Assembly (NCBI GenBank): GCA_016795105.1
Contig: JAEUIH010000022.1
Coordinates: 34,530 to 98,529, forward strand
DNA length: 64,000 bases
From: Planctomyces sp.
Lineage (GTDB): Bacteria > Planctomycetota > Planctomycetia > Planctomycetales > Planctomycetaceae
Direction of reading: 5' to 3'
The position numbers and the translations under genes were made by a program. Shown piece by piece: positions 28,775 through 38,359 of this stretch (position 1 is its first letter; every line of letters begins with the position of its first letter). The notes under the pieces are model-generated. The model saw nothing but the letters and a program-made list of their open reading frames with translations. It did no database searches and was not told the DNA's origin.

Positions 28775-29191
28775 TCAGATTGTGCGAATCGAAATCTTCT
28801 GCGGCTGAATCACCGGAACTCGTGGGAGCTTCACGATCAGCACTCCATTTCGAAGCTCACCTGAAATCCCGTCACGCTGCACCGGATCTCGAAGCTTCAG
28901 AACCCTTCGGAACGAACCTGCACTTCGATCACTAAACAACTCCCGAACCGCCGCATCCGCCTGAATCTTTCGTTCCCCGGAGATGATCAGCTGATCTTCG
29001 TTGAGTGAAATATCAAGATCGGACTCAGTAAGACCCGGCACATCAATCTCAACTGTGAATTCATTCGCCGATTCGAAGACGCTCATCGCCCCCAATCGCA
29101 CTGTCGCGACATTCGCATCCTCTGCCCCATGATCTTCACGGAACATGACAAACGAGTTCCCGGGCAACCAGTTTGAGTGATTCCAACGCAT
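28775..29191 (-). CDS. Second Hsp20/alpha-crystallin small heat-shock protein
   Basis: 138 residues from ATG 29191, which has GAGGAGC 8 bases upstream; the open frame reaches 29245. The alpha-crystallin core runs from FTVEIDVPGLTESDLDISLNE through LIISGERK, FRRVLKLRDPV, and GELRNGVLIVKLPR. It resembles the usual bacterial IbpA/Hsp17 type. It is the first gene of the hsp20 pair. A short inverted repeat (29262-29288) lies upstream and could be an operator, but no CIRCE element was seen. Confidence 0.92.
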   Translation of the reverse strand: MRWNHSNWLPGNSFVMFREDHGAEDANVATVRLGAMSVFESANEFTVEIDVPGLTESDLDISLNEDQLIISGERKIQADAAVRELFSDRSAGSFRRVLKLRDPVQRDGISGELRNGVLIVKLPRVPVIQPQKISIRTI

Positions 29192-29261
29192 GGCACTGCT
29201 CCTCATTAGAAAACGTGATTCCGACCTGCCTGATGGACCCTTCACACCGATCAGGAAATTC

Positions 29262-29288
29262 TTGCAGGACTGAAATCACTTTCTGCAA
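29262..29288. promoter_or_regulatory. Inverted repeat upstream of the hsp20 pair
   Basis: TTGCAG (29262-29267) and CTGCAA (29283-29288) are separated by 15 bases and lie 71-97 bases before ATG 29191. The arms are only 6 bp, so chance is possible. It is a candidate operator. Confidence 0.25.
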
Positions 29289-29449
29289 CTCACGTGCCAA
29301 TAAAAACACGAATTACCGTAAAGCCTTTTCAGTATGAAACTTAAAGCCGATAGCAAATAGCAAAAAGACCACAACAGCCAATATGGCACACGGAACAAAT
29401 CACCAGAAAACAGCCATTTAGGCAGCCAGCTGCCACTTCGGCACCAAAT

Positions 29450-29743
29450 GTAGGATGGGCATTCCTGCCCGTCCCGCCCTGGTTCGAGTCCTGCAGCGGC
29501 GCAGGGATGTGCTCGGGCAAGAATGCCCAAGCTACTTACACGTCCCGTCCTGGTTCGAGTCCTGCAGCCGCACTGAGCGACTCCAAATGTAGGATGGGCA
29601 TTCCTGCCCGTCCCGTCCTGGTTCGAGTCCTGCAGCGGCGCAGGGATGTGCTCGGGCAGGAATGCCCAAGCTACTTACACGTCCCGCCCTGGTTCGAGTC
29701 CTGCAGCGGCGCTGAACCGCTCGGGCAGGAATGCCCAAGCTAC
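29450..29743. repeat. REP/BIME cluster: two type A plus, three type B minus
   Basis: Type A plus at 29450-29474 and 29589-29613; type B minus at 29511-29535, 29650-29674 and 29719-29743. A 139-bp A-linker-B unit is repeated, then a lone B follows. Each linker contains CTGGTTCGAGTCCTGCAG. The last B ends 5 bases before the stop of the 340-residue gene. Bases 29289-29449 show nothing else. Confidence 0.9.
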
Positions 29744-29748
29744 CACTC

Positions 29749-30771
29749 TTATTTCTTCCAGTTCGTTGCTTCGATCCGAGCGATCTCAGCTTCGATGTCA
29801 GCCCCCGAATAAAATGACTGCCAGCCTCGAAGTCTCTGAGTTTCACCGGGCGCACAATCCGGAAACTGTGGGTCTGAATGCAGACATGGGCACGGCGCAT
29901 TTCCCCAGGCTCGCTGCACAGGGCTCCACGCACTGATGATCCAGCGATTTCGATCAGGTGAATGAGCTGTTGCATAGCCACGAATGAACTGTTTGTTTTC
30001 ACTGGTCTGCTGATCAAAACCGACGGCCCCCTTCAACATCACACAGTTTTGAACTCGCAGATCTTTGAGCATCTCTTTTGTGTTGTTTGTGAGCCACATA
30101 TCCATTTCGATGTGATCCGCATGAGCAATTGCCCGAGTACCAAACACGATCCCGTTGGGAAGTGTGCGTTCCATGGAATAGCTGTGATCCGGATGTCGAG
30201 TCCATTCCAGTTGCGGCAGCTTTTGACCGGCTTTGTCCCACACTGTGTCAATATGTGTATGAGCCAGATAGGTCAGCCCAAGGTTGGACCAGATGGCCTC
30301 GGGAACATCCATCACCACGTAGCTTTGATCATCCCACGGACAAAACACACTGAGTTTGGTCTCACGCTGAGGATTGATGGCTCCGTCGAGAAATCCGATA
30401 CGGGGATGGCGACCACCGGGATAGGGCAACATCAGCAGACGACTGGCATCCCGCACCGGCTGTGTCTCGGCGCTGATCCTGAATTCCCGCAGCGTACTCT
30501 GAACTTCTTCCTCACTGAGCCCGAGGACTTCGCTGACTTCAGCGTCGGAATACCGATGGTGCCAAACCATGTTTTCCATCCATGTTCGCAGCTCTTCTTT
30601 CGAACCAGCAGGCCGAGTCTGTCCGTTTGCATTCGATGCGACTGAATCCGGGATTGCCTCCTGAGCAAACAGACATGCTGTTGATCGCTCAAATGGTGTC
30701 GCCCCGATCTCGGCAAGGCCGAGAATCAACAAAGCCAGAATGTGCCACGTCAGTTGGGAAGGGTTCATCAT
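29749..30771 (-). CDS. Secreted hypothetical protein coupled to the PHP hydrolase
   Basis: A 340-residue protein with a signal-like N-terminus (LTWHILALLILGLAEIGA). A short helical region (YSDAEVSEVLGLSEEEVQSTLREF) precedes a beta-rich domain (PWDDQSYVVMDVPEAIWSN, YLAHTHIDTVWD, RTLPNGIVFGTRAIAHADHIEMDMWL). No family is recognised. Its start overlaps the stop of the CehA/McbA-type gene by 4 bases, so the two are translated together and probably act on the same substrate outside the cytoplasm. Confidence 0.65.
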   Translation of the reverse strand: MMNPSQLTWHILALLILGLAEIGATPFERSTACLFAQEAIPDSVASNANGQTRPAGSKEELRTWMENMVWHHRYSDAEVSEVLGLSEEEVQSTLREFRISAETQPVRDASRLLMLPYPGGRHPRIGFLDGAINPQRETKLSVFCPWDDQSYVVMDVPEAIWSNLGLTYLAHTHIDTVWDKAGQKLPQLEWTRHPDHSYSMERTLPNGIVFGTRAIAHADHIEMDMWLTNNTKEMLKDLRVQNCVMLKGAVGFDQQTSENKQFIRGYATAHSPDRNRWIISAWSPVQRAWGNAPCPCLHSDPQFPDCAPGETQRLRGWQSFYSGADIEAEIARIEATNWKK

Positions 30772-33416
30772 TTCGTCTCAGACTCTGATTTCTCTTTGGG
30801 ACCGCGGTTCCGGGATTCAAGACTTGTGGGCAACTCGCAAAGCTCTGCCCCAGCCTCGCACTCAGCCGCAATTTTGTGAAAGGTTTCGAGCGCTCGCTCG
30901 TAGGCCTTCCGGGCCTCCGGCCGTTCCGATTCGCTGATGAATCGTTGTCGATTTTTCCAGAGCAGACGAACTGATTCTGCACACCACAACGCGCTTTTGC
31001 GGGATGCGCGAATCGGCTCTCCTGCAACGATGACCTGCACGGGATTCGTATGCAGCTGAGGAAACTGTCGAACAGCAATCCAGCAGCTTTCCGTCACTTC
31101 AACATTCAAATTCACCTGATGAATATTCCCATCCGCGGGCACGGACTGCTGTGCAACGACCTGGCCATTCATAATCACTTCAACAACGCGATCACCGCCA
31201 TGTACAAATTCCGTTTCGCGTGGTGCATGCAGATGAACTGTATCCCCCACCATTCGTTTTCCTTCGGGCGGTGTCAGTGTTCCGTATGCGACGGCGATCG
31301 GTTGTTCCGGTGCAAAGGCCAGTTTTACCTCGAGAGTGACCATTCGAGGCTCCGTCAATACCACGTCGGCAGTACCCGGAGCGATTCCCTGGACCGTAAA
31401 GTCCATCGCATGGGCATAACCATCAGAAACATAGGACCGTCCCTGAGCAAGCCCGCGACACCATTCGGAAAAATCGATGTGTTTCGTTTCGCGTCCAAGC
31501 TGAACGTAAACTCGCCCCTGTCCCACCCTGCGGCTGCTCATGCACGGGAAATCGGTTTCTCCGCTGAGCTTCAAAGGGAACCCGCAGTTCATCAAATGAT
31601 ACCAGGTGTTCCACTCGGGAATGCGAGCAGTATCCATGGCACTGATAAAATCACATGCCCCTTCCGGAGTACTCACAACGATCTCCATAGCTCCGCCCCC
31701 ATCCATGGCCGGCAATGCATAATTGGGGAGTACATCCGCTGCTCGGTCAGCGCTTTTGCGGATTTCCTCGGCTGACAGAGTTTTGTCCAGATCCGAGTCG
31801 ATTCGATGAAAAGGTTCGGGCAGCAGCACATGCTGAGCTTCGCTTTCCGTAAGCCGTCCATCCTGGTCTTCATCACCCTGCTCAAGACTCCCTGCAGCAA
31901 CCGACTCAGGATCCACATGCAATGCGGAATGAGGATATCCCGTAAAGCCGCCCTGCTCTTTGGCCCAACGCATAACCGGCACGGTCCACGCCGGCCAGCC
32001 CTCGGTCTTTGTACCATTTGAACCCGGATACGTCTGGTCTTTGAGATTCAGTAAACAAACATGGCCCAATGCAGCTGAACCAAAACCACTGATTTCAAGG
32101 TCGTATTTGATCAGCGTTAACGGCTCACTGACATCATCTGCGAGCGGTGAGAAGAAGTTTCTTTGATGATCAAAGCACGGGCCCCAGGTGAGAACACAAC
32201 CGACGTTGAGCCCTTCACCTTTGACCTGAGCAAACATGTCACGAGGTGTTACGCCCTGAGTGGGACTGTCGTAATGCGAACAACCAGCTCCATGAATGTG
32301 GTGGTCGCCACTAAAGTACCCCAGTGCATCAGGCCTGATCCATCGCTTCAGCGCAATGTCGATTACAACTTCGTCCTCGTCTGCTTCGGCTGGATCCGGA
32401 ACATTGATCGATCTGACTTCACGGAAATATTCCGGCCCGCGACTCGCTTCCATCCGAAACTCTCCAGGCGGAAGCAACACTGTTCCTCCGCTATGACGGT
32501 AGATCTGCGGCTGAAAGAAGAAATCAGGAGCAAGCCGTTTTGCCTGGGGTGGATAGACCCGACCGTTGACGTCACGAAATTCGAGTCGAGCTGCTGTGGG
32601 GGCACCATCATGATCTGTGATCATCAACTTCACGGGAACCGCCGGACGAATACTGAACAGGATGGGGACCTCACTTCGGAAGCCCAGATCCTGAGTTCCT
32701 TCACCCACGTCAAAGACAATCGTCGCTTCCCGCTGCCCGGCTTCGCTGCAGTGGATCAGCGCCAGACAATACTCAATGCGAAGCCCGCTCAGGCGAGTCG
32801 TCATAGGAGACGAATGGAACATCTCGACGTCAAGAAACCGATGCAGCCTGTCTGGATTCAATTGATCGGCCAGCTCCGTTTGAGCCTGACGTTCAAGGAT
32901 CGCGACGGCGGGCCCGGAGTAGACGGCTCCCGCCTGAGGACTGGAGATTCTCAAGGCGCGAGCCAGAGTAGCGTCGTTCTGAACTTTGATCAAAACCGGA
33001 GTAAACCCGGCCTGCTGGAGCACGGCATCACCCCGTCCACGATGCACCTTGACCCGTAATTCAGGGTTGATGTGAATGTGTACGAGGCACAATGGATCGA
33101 GAATCGCCTGCACGGCCGCTGAGTCCTCATCCGCGATCGCGGCGGATAGCATACCGTCTGAATCTCGGTCCAGCGGTGCCCCGAGGTACTCGAGGGCCTG
33201 CCGCAGTCGTGCTGCGTTTGCCGCCAGCGGCTGGCCAATACTGGTTGGCTCTGTTTCCTGCGAAGCAATTTCCAGCGAATCCGGCAGACTGATTGCAATC
33301 CCGGATAGGGAAGCTGCCTCCGCTGAACGCAAACCCAGCCTGAGATGCGGCAACATCGTCACAAAGACCAGGACCCAGAATACAGTCACAAGACGCCCGG
33401 ATCGGCAGTCACGCAT
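30768..33416 (-). CDS. CehA/McbA-family PHP-domain metallo-hydrolase, secreted
   Basis: 882 residues from ATG 33416, which has GAGGAG 9 bases upstream. The N-terminus (VTVFWVLVFVTMLPHLRLGL) is a signal peptide. A central PHP-like site is seen at YFSGDHHIHGAGCSHYDS (metal-binding His residues) and VLTWGPCFDHQRNFF. A short insert (GDEDQDGRLTESE and DSDLDKTLSAEEI) looks like a pair of EF-hand calcium loops. CehA and McbA hydrolyse carbaryl, but most members of the family have unknown substrates. The 4-base overlap with the next gene indicates an operon. Confidence 0.8.
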   Translation of the reverse strand: MRDCRSGRLVTVFWVLVFVTMLPHLRLGLRSAEAASLSGIAISLPDSLEIASQETEPTSIGQPLAANAARLRQALEYLGAPLDRDSDGMLSAAIADEDSAAVQAILDPLCLVHIHINPELRVKVHRGRGDAVLQQAGFTPVLIKVQNDATLARALRISSPQAGAVYSGPAVAILERQAQTELADQLNPDRLHRFLDVEMFHSSPMTTRLSGLRIEYCLALIHCSEAGQREATIVFDVGEGTQDLGFRSEVPILFSIRPAVPVKLMITDHDGAPTAARLEFRDVNGRVYPPQAKRLAPDFFFQPQIYRHSGGTVLLPPGEFRMEASRGPEYFREVRSINVPDPAEADEDEVVIDIALKRWIRPDALGYFSGDHHIHGAGCSHYDSPTQGVTPRDMFAQVKGEGLNVGCVLTWGPCFDHQRNFFSPLADDVSEPLTLIKYDLEISGFGSAALGHVCLLNLKDQTYPGSNGTKTEGWPAWTVPVMRWAKEQGGFTGYPHSALHVDPESVAAGSLEQGDEDQDGRLTESEAQHVLLPEPFHRIDSDLDKTLSAEEIRKSADRAADVLPNYALPAMDGGGAMEIVVSTPEGACDFISAMDTARIPEWNTWYHLMNCGFPLKLSGETDFPCMSSRRVGQGRVYVQLGRETKHIDFSEWCRGLAQGRSYVSDGYAHAMDFTVQGIAPGTADVVLTEPRMVTLEVKLAFAPEQPIAVAYGTLTPPEGKRMVGDTVHLHAPRETEFVHGGDRVVEVIMNGQVVAQQSVPADGNIHQVNLNVEVTESCWIAVRQFPQLHTNPVQVIVAGEPIRASRKSALWCAESVRLLWKNRQRFISESERPEARKAYERALETFHKIAAECEAGAELCELPTSLESRNRGPKEKSESETK

Positions 33417-33528
33417 ACGGAAACTCCTCTTCCACACCCAGAGCTTTCCTGATCACCTTTTCCAACGCACCAGGTTGACACCGTTTACACTTTGTCCCAA
33501 AGAATTCCGGCCCTCAACAGGTGTAATA

Positions 33529-33557
33529 TTGTCACCAGAAAGATATTGTAGTGACAA
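33529..33557. promoter_or_regulatory. Inverted repeat upstream of the small membrane protein gene
   Basis: TTGTCAC (33529-33535) and GTGACAA (33551-33557) are exact inverted repeats 15 bases apart. They lie 71-99 bases before ATG 33628, in the space between divergent genes. The arrangement suits a dimeric repressor or activator site; no regulator gene is adjacent. Confidence 0.4.
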
Positions 33558-33627
33558 GCGGACAGTAACCGTGAAGCACTGATTTCATGGACTAATCGAA
33601 CTTTATTCGTTTTTGAGGAGTAACAGT

Positions 33628-34392
33628 ATGAGCTCTGGCGGCAAGGGTGGCGTATCACCCGGAAGAAAAGCGTTTTCGACGATCATGCTGATCGTCCTGC
33701 TTGTGGTACTCGGCATCGAACTGCGGGCCGGACTCGGCGTCTCTCTTTCTGAAAATGCCCTGAAGGCCAACGCGAAAGACGGAATCATCACCGGCCTCAG
33801 TCTTGAAGAAGCAAAAGCAAAGATGATGCTCTGGCCGACCTCTGAAGTGGATGACTCGTCCGGCGCCGAAACGTCCATCCGATACACCTGGTACAGCCTG
33901 CTTCGCCCAGTGATCGGAAAACCTCCAGCTGTGCTCTATCTGGTCGGCAGCAAAGGTGAAAATGCCGTTGCTCTGTCTTACCACGGTGAACTGACGGACG
34001 AAGATATCGCTGCAATGAATCCAGACGACAGCTCGAACGTCCCAGGTCCGCTTCCGGCTAATGGACCGGTTGGTGCTGCAATGGGAGGCGGTGGTGGTGG
34101 AGATCCTCGAGGTGCCGGCATGGGCGGTATGAGCCGCGATCCACGTGACGCAGCTCGACAGCGTCCTGCTGTTGAAGGCGAAGGCGGGGCTGCTGAAGGC
34201 TCCGATCCAGCTGCTGAAGGTGCCACGCCAGCTGCTGAAGGTGCGACACCCGCCGCTGAAGGCGCCACACCAGCAACAGACGGTGCAGCTCCGGCTGCGG
34301 AAGGTGAAAAGCCAGCGGATGCAGCTCCAGCAGCTGAACAACCTGCCGCTGATAGCCCAGCACCGAAAGAAGGCGAGAATCCCCAGCCATGA
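33628..34392 (+). CDS. Single-pass membrane protein with Ala/Pro/Glu-rich tail
   Basis: ATG 33628 has GAGGAG 7 bases upstream; 254 residues. One membrane helix (FSTIMLIVLLVVLGIELRAG) lies near residues 18-40. A folded part follows to about residue 130 (ENALKANAKDGIITGLSLEEA, YLVGSKGENAVALSYHGEL). The rest is low complexity: a Gly-rich GGGGGGDPRGAGMGG stretch, then AAEGATP-type repeats. Such tails often span or attach to the cell envelope. No family is recognised. A strong terminator follows, so it is transcribed alone. Confidence 0.75.
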   Translation: MSSGGKGGVSPGRKAFSTIMLIVLLVVLGIELRAGLGVSLSENALKANAKDGIITGLSLEEAKAKMMLWPTSEVDDSSGAETSIRYTWYSLLRPVIGKPPAVLYLVGSKGENAVALSYHGELTDEDIAAMNPDDSSNVPGPLPANGPVGAAMGGGGGGDPRGAGMGGMSRDPRDAARQRPAVEGEGGAAEGSDPAAEGATPAAEGATPAAEGATPATDGAAPAAEGEKPADAAPAAEQPAADSPAPKEGENPQP

Positions 34393-34461
34393 TTCCTCGC
34401 GGCGACAAAGCCGCCGAGCAGTGATGGTTGTAAGGAATCAATTTCGTTGAACGTCACCGAG

Positions 34462-34494
34462 AAGCCCGGAGCAGTTTTCTGCCCGGGCTTTTCT
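34462..34494 (+). terminator. Intrinsic terminator after the small membrane protein gene
   Basis: AAGCCCGG (34462-34469) pairs with CCGGGCTT (34483-34490); an inner GCAG/CTGC stem with a TTTT loop extends the hairpin, and TTCT follows. It lies 70 bases after the stop. Confidence 0.8.
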
Positions 34495-34532
34495 GCTGGA
34501 TTCGATATCATGAGTGCACAGGTGAACCGCTA

Positions 34533-36257
34533 ATGGTTAAGTACGCATCTGAATCTTCCGGCGAAAACCGAAACCGTGGCGGTGTCATTCATACTTACCA
34601 GCAATATGACCCCCGGAACTTTCCGTCTGCCTCAACTCCACCTCCCGACCTGGTCTCGCCGGTTTTTGAACATATGCTGGAGTGGGGTGACCTGCGTGAG
34701 TTCACGGAAGAGGAGCTCGCAAATGCCATCAAACTTGATCCCGGTCAGTTTGCAGGCCTTGGGCCGTCGCTGGACTCGCTGATCAAAATGCTGGAAGAAC
34801 GTCGCGAGAAAATTCTCGGCACTTACGAAACAAAATCGGTTCAGAGAAAAGCAGAGAAGGCTTTCCGCAGTGAAAGTGGTCGCCTGCGGCCCCCTGGGAA
34901 GCTTGAAAAATCGTTCCGCGAAGCGGTCCGCGATGAACAAATCTACGCTCTGGAATCTTTATGGTACCGAGCCGAACGGATTGATCCCGGTTTTGCCGGC
35001 CAACTTCCAGGTCTCATCGAAACACTTGGCAACAAATATCAAATTGACCTTCTTGCATCTTCCTGGGAATTCAAGGGCTCAAAGGGGCTTTCCATCGATG
35101 AAGCAATCGATGTACTCACCGAACTACAGAAGATTGAAGAGCTCCTGAAACAACTGAAAGAAGCGAAGAAAGATGCCAGACTCGCGATCATCGATATGGA
35201 AGAACTCAGCGAGTTCGCCGATCCTGAAACGATGGCAAACCTTAATGAGTTTCAGAAGCAGGTTCAGAACTACCTCAAAGATCTGATGGAAGGCCAGGGA
35301 CTCAGCAAAAGCGATGGACGCGTGCAGCTGTCTCCAAAGGCCTATCGCATCTTCCAGGGGCGACTGCTTGAGAAAATTTTCAGCAACCTGAAGGCCTCAA
35401 GGACAGGTCGTCATACCGGCCCCATCGAAGGTGAAGGGTCCGTCGAAACTCAGCAGACACGCCCCTATGAATTCGGTGATCCCGTCGCACTGATGGACAT
35501 TCCGGCGACCATGATCAATGCAATGGTCCGCAGCAATGAAGGTGGCAGGTTTCGAATTCGCGGAGAAGATATCGAAATCCACAAGACTCGAAACAGCCCC
35601 AAATGTGCGACCGCAGTTCTGATGGATATGAGCGGCTCTATGAGATACGGTGGACAGTACATCAATGTAAAACGGATGGCACTTGCGCTGAATGGATTGA
35701 TCTCATCGGAATTCCCGGGAGACATTCTTCGCTTTATTGAAATCCATACATTTGCAAAGCTGGTCCCACCCGGCGAACTGCTGTCATTGCTGCCCAAAAT
35801 CCCAACGATCACAAATCCCGTTGTCCGACTCAGGGCTGATATGAGTCGCGAGGAGATCAGCGAGATCCACATTCCACCGCACTTTACGAATATCCAGCAT
35901 GCGCTTCAGATGTCGAGGCAACTGTTGTCCGTACAGGATACGCCCAATCGACAAGTGATCCTGATCACCGACGGATTGCCAACAGCCCACTTCGAAGGCA
36001 GCAATCTGTTCATGCTCTACCCGCCGGATCCGCAGACCGAAGAAGCCACACTGCGTGAAGGTCTTCTGTGTGCTCGCGACGGTATTACTATCAACATCTT
36101 CCTTCTGCCCAGCTGGTCACAGACGGAAGAAGATGTTCAATTCGCTCACCGACTTGCGAAGAACACCGGTGGTCGCGTTTTCTTCACCGCTGGCAAAGAC
36201 CTTGATCGATATGTGGTCTGGGACTACGTCAGCCATCGCAGAGAAATCATCGGATAA
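34533..36257 (+). CDS. VWA (von Willebrand factor A) domain protein
   Basis: 574 residues; ATG 34533 follows AGGTGA. The C-terminal third (from about residue 355) is a VWA domain with a complete MIDAS start, TAVLMDMSGSMRYGGQ (DxSxS), and further VILITDGLPTAHF. Helical, charged regions occupy the first 300 residues (TELQKIEELLKQLKEAKKDA). In many bacteria such cytoplasmic VWA proteins work with a MoxR-type or Mg-chelatase-like AAA ATPase, but no ATPase is adjacent here. It is followed closely by the broken MFS/spermidine synthase gene. Confidence 0.85.
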   Translation: MVKYASESSGENRNRGGVIHTYQQYDPRNFPSASTPPPDLVSPVFEHMLEWGDLREFTEEELANAIKLDPGQFAGLGPSLDSLIKMLEERREKILGTYETKSVQRKAEKAFRSESGRLRPPGKLEKSFREAVRDEQIYALESLWYRAERIDPGFAGQLPGLIETLGNKYQIDLLASSWEFKGSKGLSIDEAIDVLTELQKIEELLKQLKEAKKDARLAIIDMEELSEFADPETMANLNEFQKQVQNYLKDLMEGQGLSKSDGRVQLSPKAYRIFQGRLLEKIFSNLKASRTGRHTGPIEGEGSVETQQTRPYEFGDPVALMDIPATMINAMVRSNEGGRFRIRGEDIEIHKTRNSPKCATAVLMDMSGSMRYGGQYINVKRMALALNGLISSEFPGDILRFIEIHTFAKLVPPGELLSLLPKIPTITNPVVRLRADMSREEISEIHIPPHFTNIQHALQMSRQLLSVQDTPNRQVILITDGLPTAHFEGSNLFMLYPPDPQTEEATLREGLLCARDGITINIFLLPSWSQTEEDVQFAHRLAKNTGGRVFFTAGKDLDRYVVWDYVSHRREIIG

Positions 36258-36267
36258 AGGCTCGTCC

Positions 36268-37945
36268 ATGCAGAGAAGTTCTGCTCTTCACAATTCCCTC
36301 ATCCCACTCACATGGATGTTCTTTCTGAGTGGTTTTCCGGCTCTCGTATACCAGACCGCATGGCAGAGAATCCTGGTACTGCACAGCGGTGTTGGCAGCA
36401 TGTCCGTCTCTGCAATCGTCGCCGCGTACATGCTCGGACTCGGTGCAGGCAACATGCTCGGTGCAGGGCTCAGCAAGGCTCTCCGTCCGTCGACATGCCT
36501 GCTTTGGTTTGGAGCAATTGAGTTCCTGACGGGACTTTGTGGTTCTCTTTCGCCCGAAATACTTTACAAAGTATTGTATATGAAGTTTGGGCACGTCTAC
36601 GGCAATGTGTACACGGCCACTGATGTCCCGGGCTCTCGTTCAGAGACAGGAGTCTGCGCCGGGTTCGATCAGTCGACTCTATGCCATGAATACACTGGGA
36701 GCAGCTTTCGGAGCAATGGTGACGCCATGGCTCATCATTCCCGTCAGCGGTGTCACCGGCGCTATCTTCACCGCCGCCGGAATGAACGGCTTCATCGGGC
36801 TGATCGTATTTCTTGGAAATGCTCGGGCTCGGGCTCTCAACAGGACACTTCCGGAATCTTCCCCACCTGACCGACTCATCACGAGTGCCGTCGAAGACAG
36901 CAGGCAACTGCCTGATACGGCCGGGACTGGCGGAACCAGTTCCGTCATTGCTGCTATACCTTGTACTGCCATCTCTGCTGATGGGACCGTCCACCGCCGT
37001 AATGGGCTACAGCTTCAGCCTGCTCCAGAAAGGGATCCAAAAAGACCCCACTGCATCCGGATACCGCGTTGGCGTCTTTCAGGCAGGCAATATTCTGGGA
37101 TGCACTATCGGAAGTCTACTCTGTGGATTATGGCTGCTCGACGATTTCGGAACCTCCAATACTCTCAGAGCCATGATGTTCATCGGAGTCATCATGGCTG
37201 CCATTGGGATGATTTCAACGACATCACGCATACGATTCACGACGATGATGATCATCATCCTGATGCTGATCGCCTTCATTCCGACCAATTCGGCTCTTTG
37301 GGTTCGACTGCACGGTCAGTCCGGTTCGAGTGAAATCCGAATCGCGGAAGACATGACGGGCATCAGTGCACTGACACCGAAAGCCAATTCACAGAACTGG
37401 TGGATCTGGGCGAATGGCAAGACGCAGAGCCTGCTTCCATACGGAGGCTTTCATACCAAACTCGGCGTTCTGCCGGTAACACTCGTCCCTGATGCCGGTT
37501 CTGTGGCAATCATTGGACTGGGGTCAGGCGACACAGCCTGGGCTGCGGCATGTCGAACCACAACGAAGCAGATGCCGTTCGACATCACAGCGCTTTTGCC
37601 GGCTACCTCTACTCCGTTGAATTTTTTCAGCTCTGTGGGAGAAAGCTGAATCCCGGAGGAGTCATGTGTACCTGGTCGCCGACGCCCACAGTTCACGCAA
37701 CGTTTCGCAGGGCGTTCCCCTACGTTGCTGAACTTGAGCAGGGGCTTCTACTAATTGGTTCCAATGAACCCATTTCGATTGATCCGGATTCCTGGAAAGC
37801 CAGAATCGCAGAGTGCTCTCAATATCTGGGGCAGGGCATCACTGACGATTGCTCGCGCGCGGTTGACGGCGCTCAACCTGCCGAGCCGTCTTACCCATCG
37901 GACTTTGTGAATACTGATCTGTTTCCGTTTGATGAGTTCAACTGA
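36268..37945 (+). pseudogene. Broken MFS/spermidine-synthase fusion gene
   Basis: Reads as a fused membrane transporter/spermidine synthase-like protein cut into pieces. Frame 1 begins at ATG 36268 (PLTWMFFLSGFPALVYQTAW) and runs to about 36615. Frame 2 continues with MSRALVQRQES and SRLYAMNTLGAAFGAM to about 36930. Frame 3 continues with LLMGPSTAVMGYSFSLLQKG and VAIIGLGSGDTAWAAA to about 37600. Frame 2 resumes with AGYLYSVEFFQLCGRKLNPGG to the stop at 37945. Segments expected between the pieces are missing, so small deletions accompany the shifts. Neighbouring genes are intact, so sequencing error is unlikely. The product is probably non-functional. Confidence 0.8.
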
Positions 37946-37952
37946 TCGAGGG

Positions 37953-38204
37953 TTACTCGTTCAGGATAAACGTCACCTTCATGTTGACACGGTAAGCATG
38001 GATCTTGCCGTCCCGAATCTCAATCTTCTGCTCCTGAATCCAGGCAGATGTGACGTGTTCAAGCGTTTTACAGGCGCGAGCAACACCGACTTCAATTGCG
38101 TGTTCGAAGCTCTTGGGAGAGGACGCTGTGATTTCCGTGACACGCGCTACAGTGGCTCCGTTTGCCCTGGTCTTTTTGTCCGACTTCTTCACTTTTTCTT
38201 TCAC
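37953..38204 (-). CDS. Dodecin-family protein
   Basis: Dodecins are small flavin-binding proteins that assemble into a hollow dodecamer. VARVTEITASSPKSFEHAIE, ARACKTLEHVTSAWIQEQKI and YRVNMKVTFIL follow the dodecin pattern (beta strand, helix, two strands), with the Trp of the flavin-stacking position in VTSAW. GTG 38204 is preferred: GGGAGG lies 8 bases upstream, giving 83 residues. The frame is open to 38243, which would add an untypical extension. A Lys-rich N-terminal tail (KEKVKKSDKKTR) is unusual. The gene converges on the broken transporter gene. Confidence 0.88.
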   Translation of the reverse strand: MKEKVKKSDKKTRANGATVARVTEITASSPKSFEHAIEVGVARACKTLEHVTSAWIQEQKIEIRDGKIHAYRVNMKVTFILNE

Positions 38205-38359
38205 AACCCAGTCCTCCCAAGCCAAGCCCCACAAACTACGCACCCAACCCAGACTCCCGCGATCTTAAGATGACCTGAACAGAAGTCCTATGGAGCACCC
38301 ACAAAAATTCGAATTCTTAACAATATCGATATGAGTGAATGCCGTTTGAGACGGCGCAA

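Noticed and set aside
29470..29500. A GGTTCGAGTCC sequence that resembles a tRNA T-arm
   Set aside because: It is part of the repeated linker between elements, the flanking bases cannot form the 5-bp stem, and no D- or anticodon arm is present.
32163..33059. Long antisense ORFs (also 1804-2616, 12689-13435, 24289-24876)
   Set aside because: They lie opposite genes with recognised domains, have no domain themselves, and reflect codon bias of the true gene.
36268..37945. Three separate overlapping genes in different frames
   Set aside because: Each frame carries a successive part of one known protein family; a single broken gene explains all.
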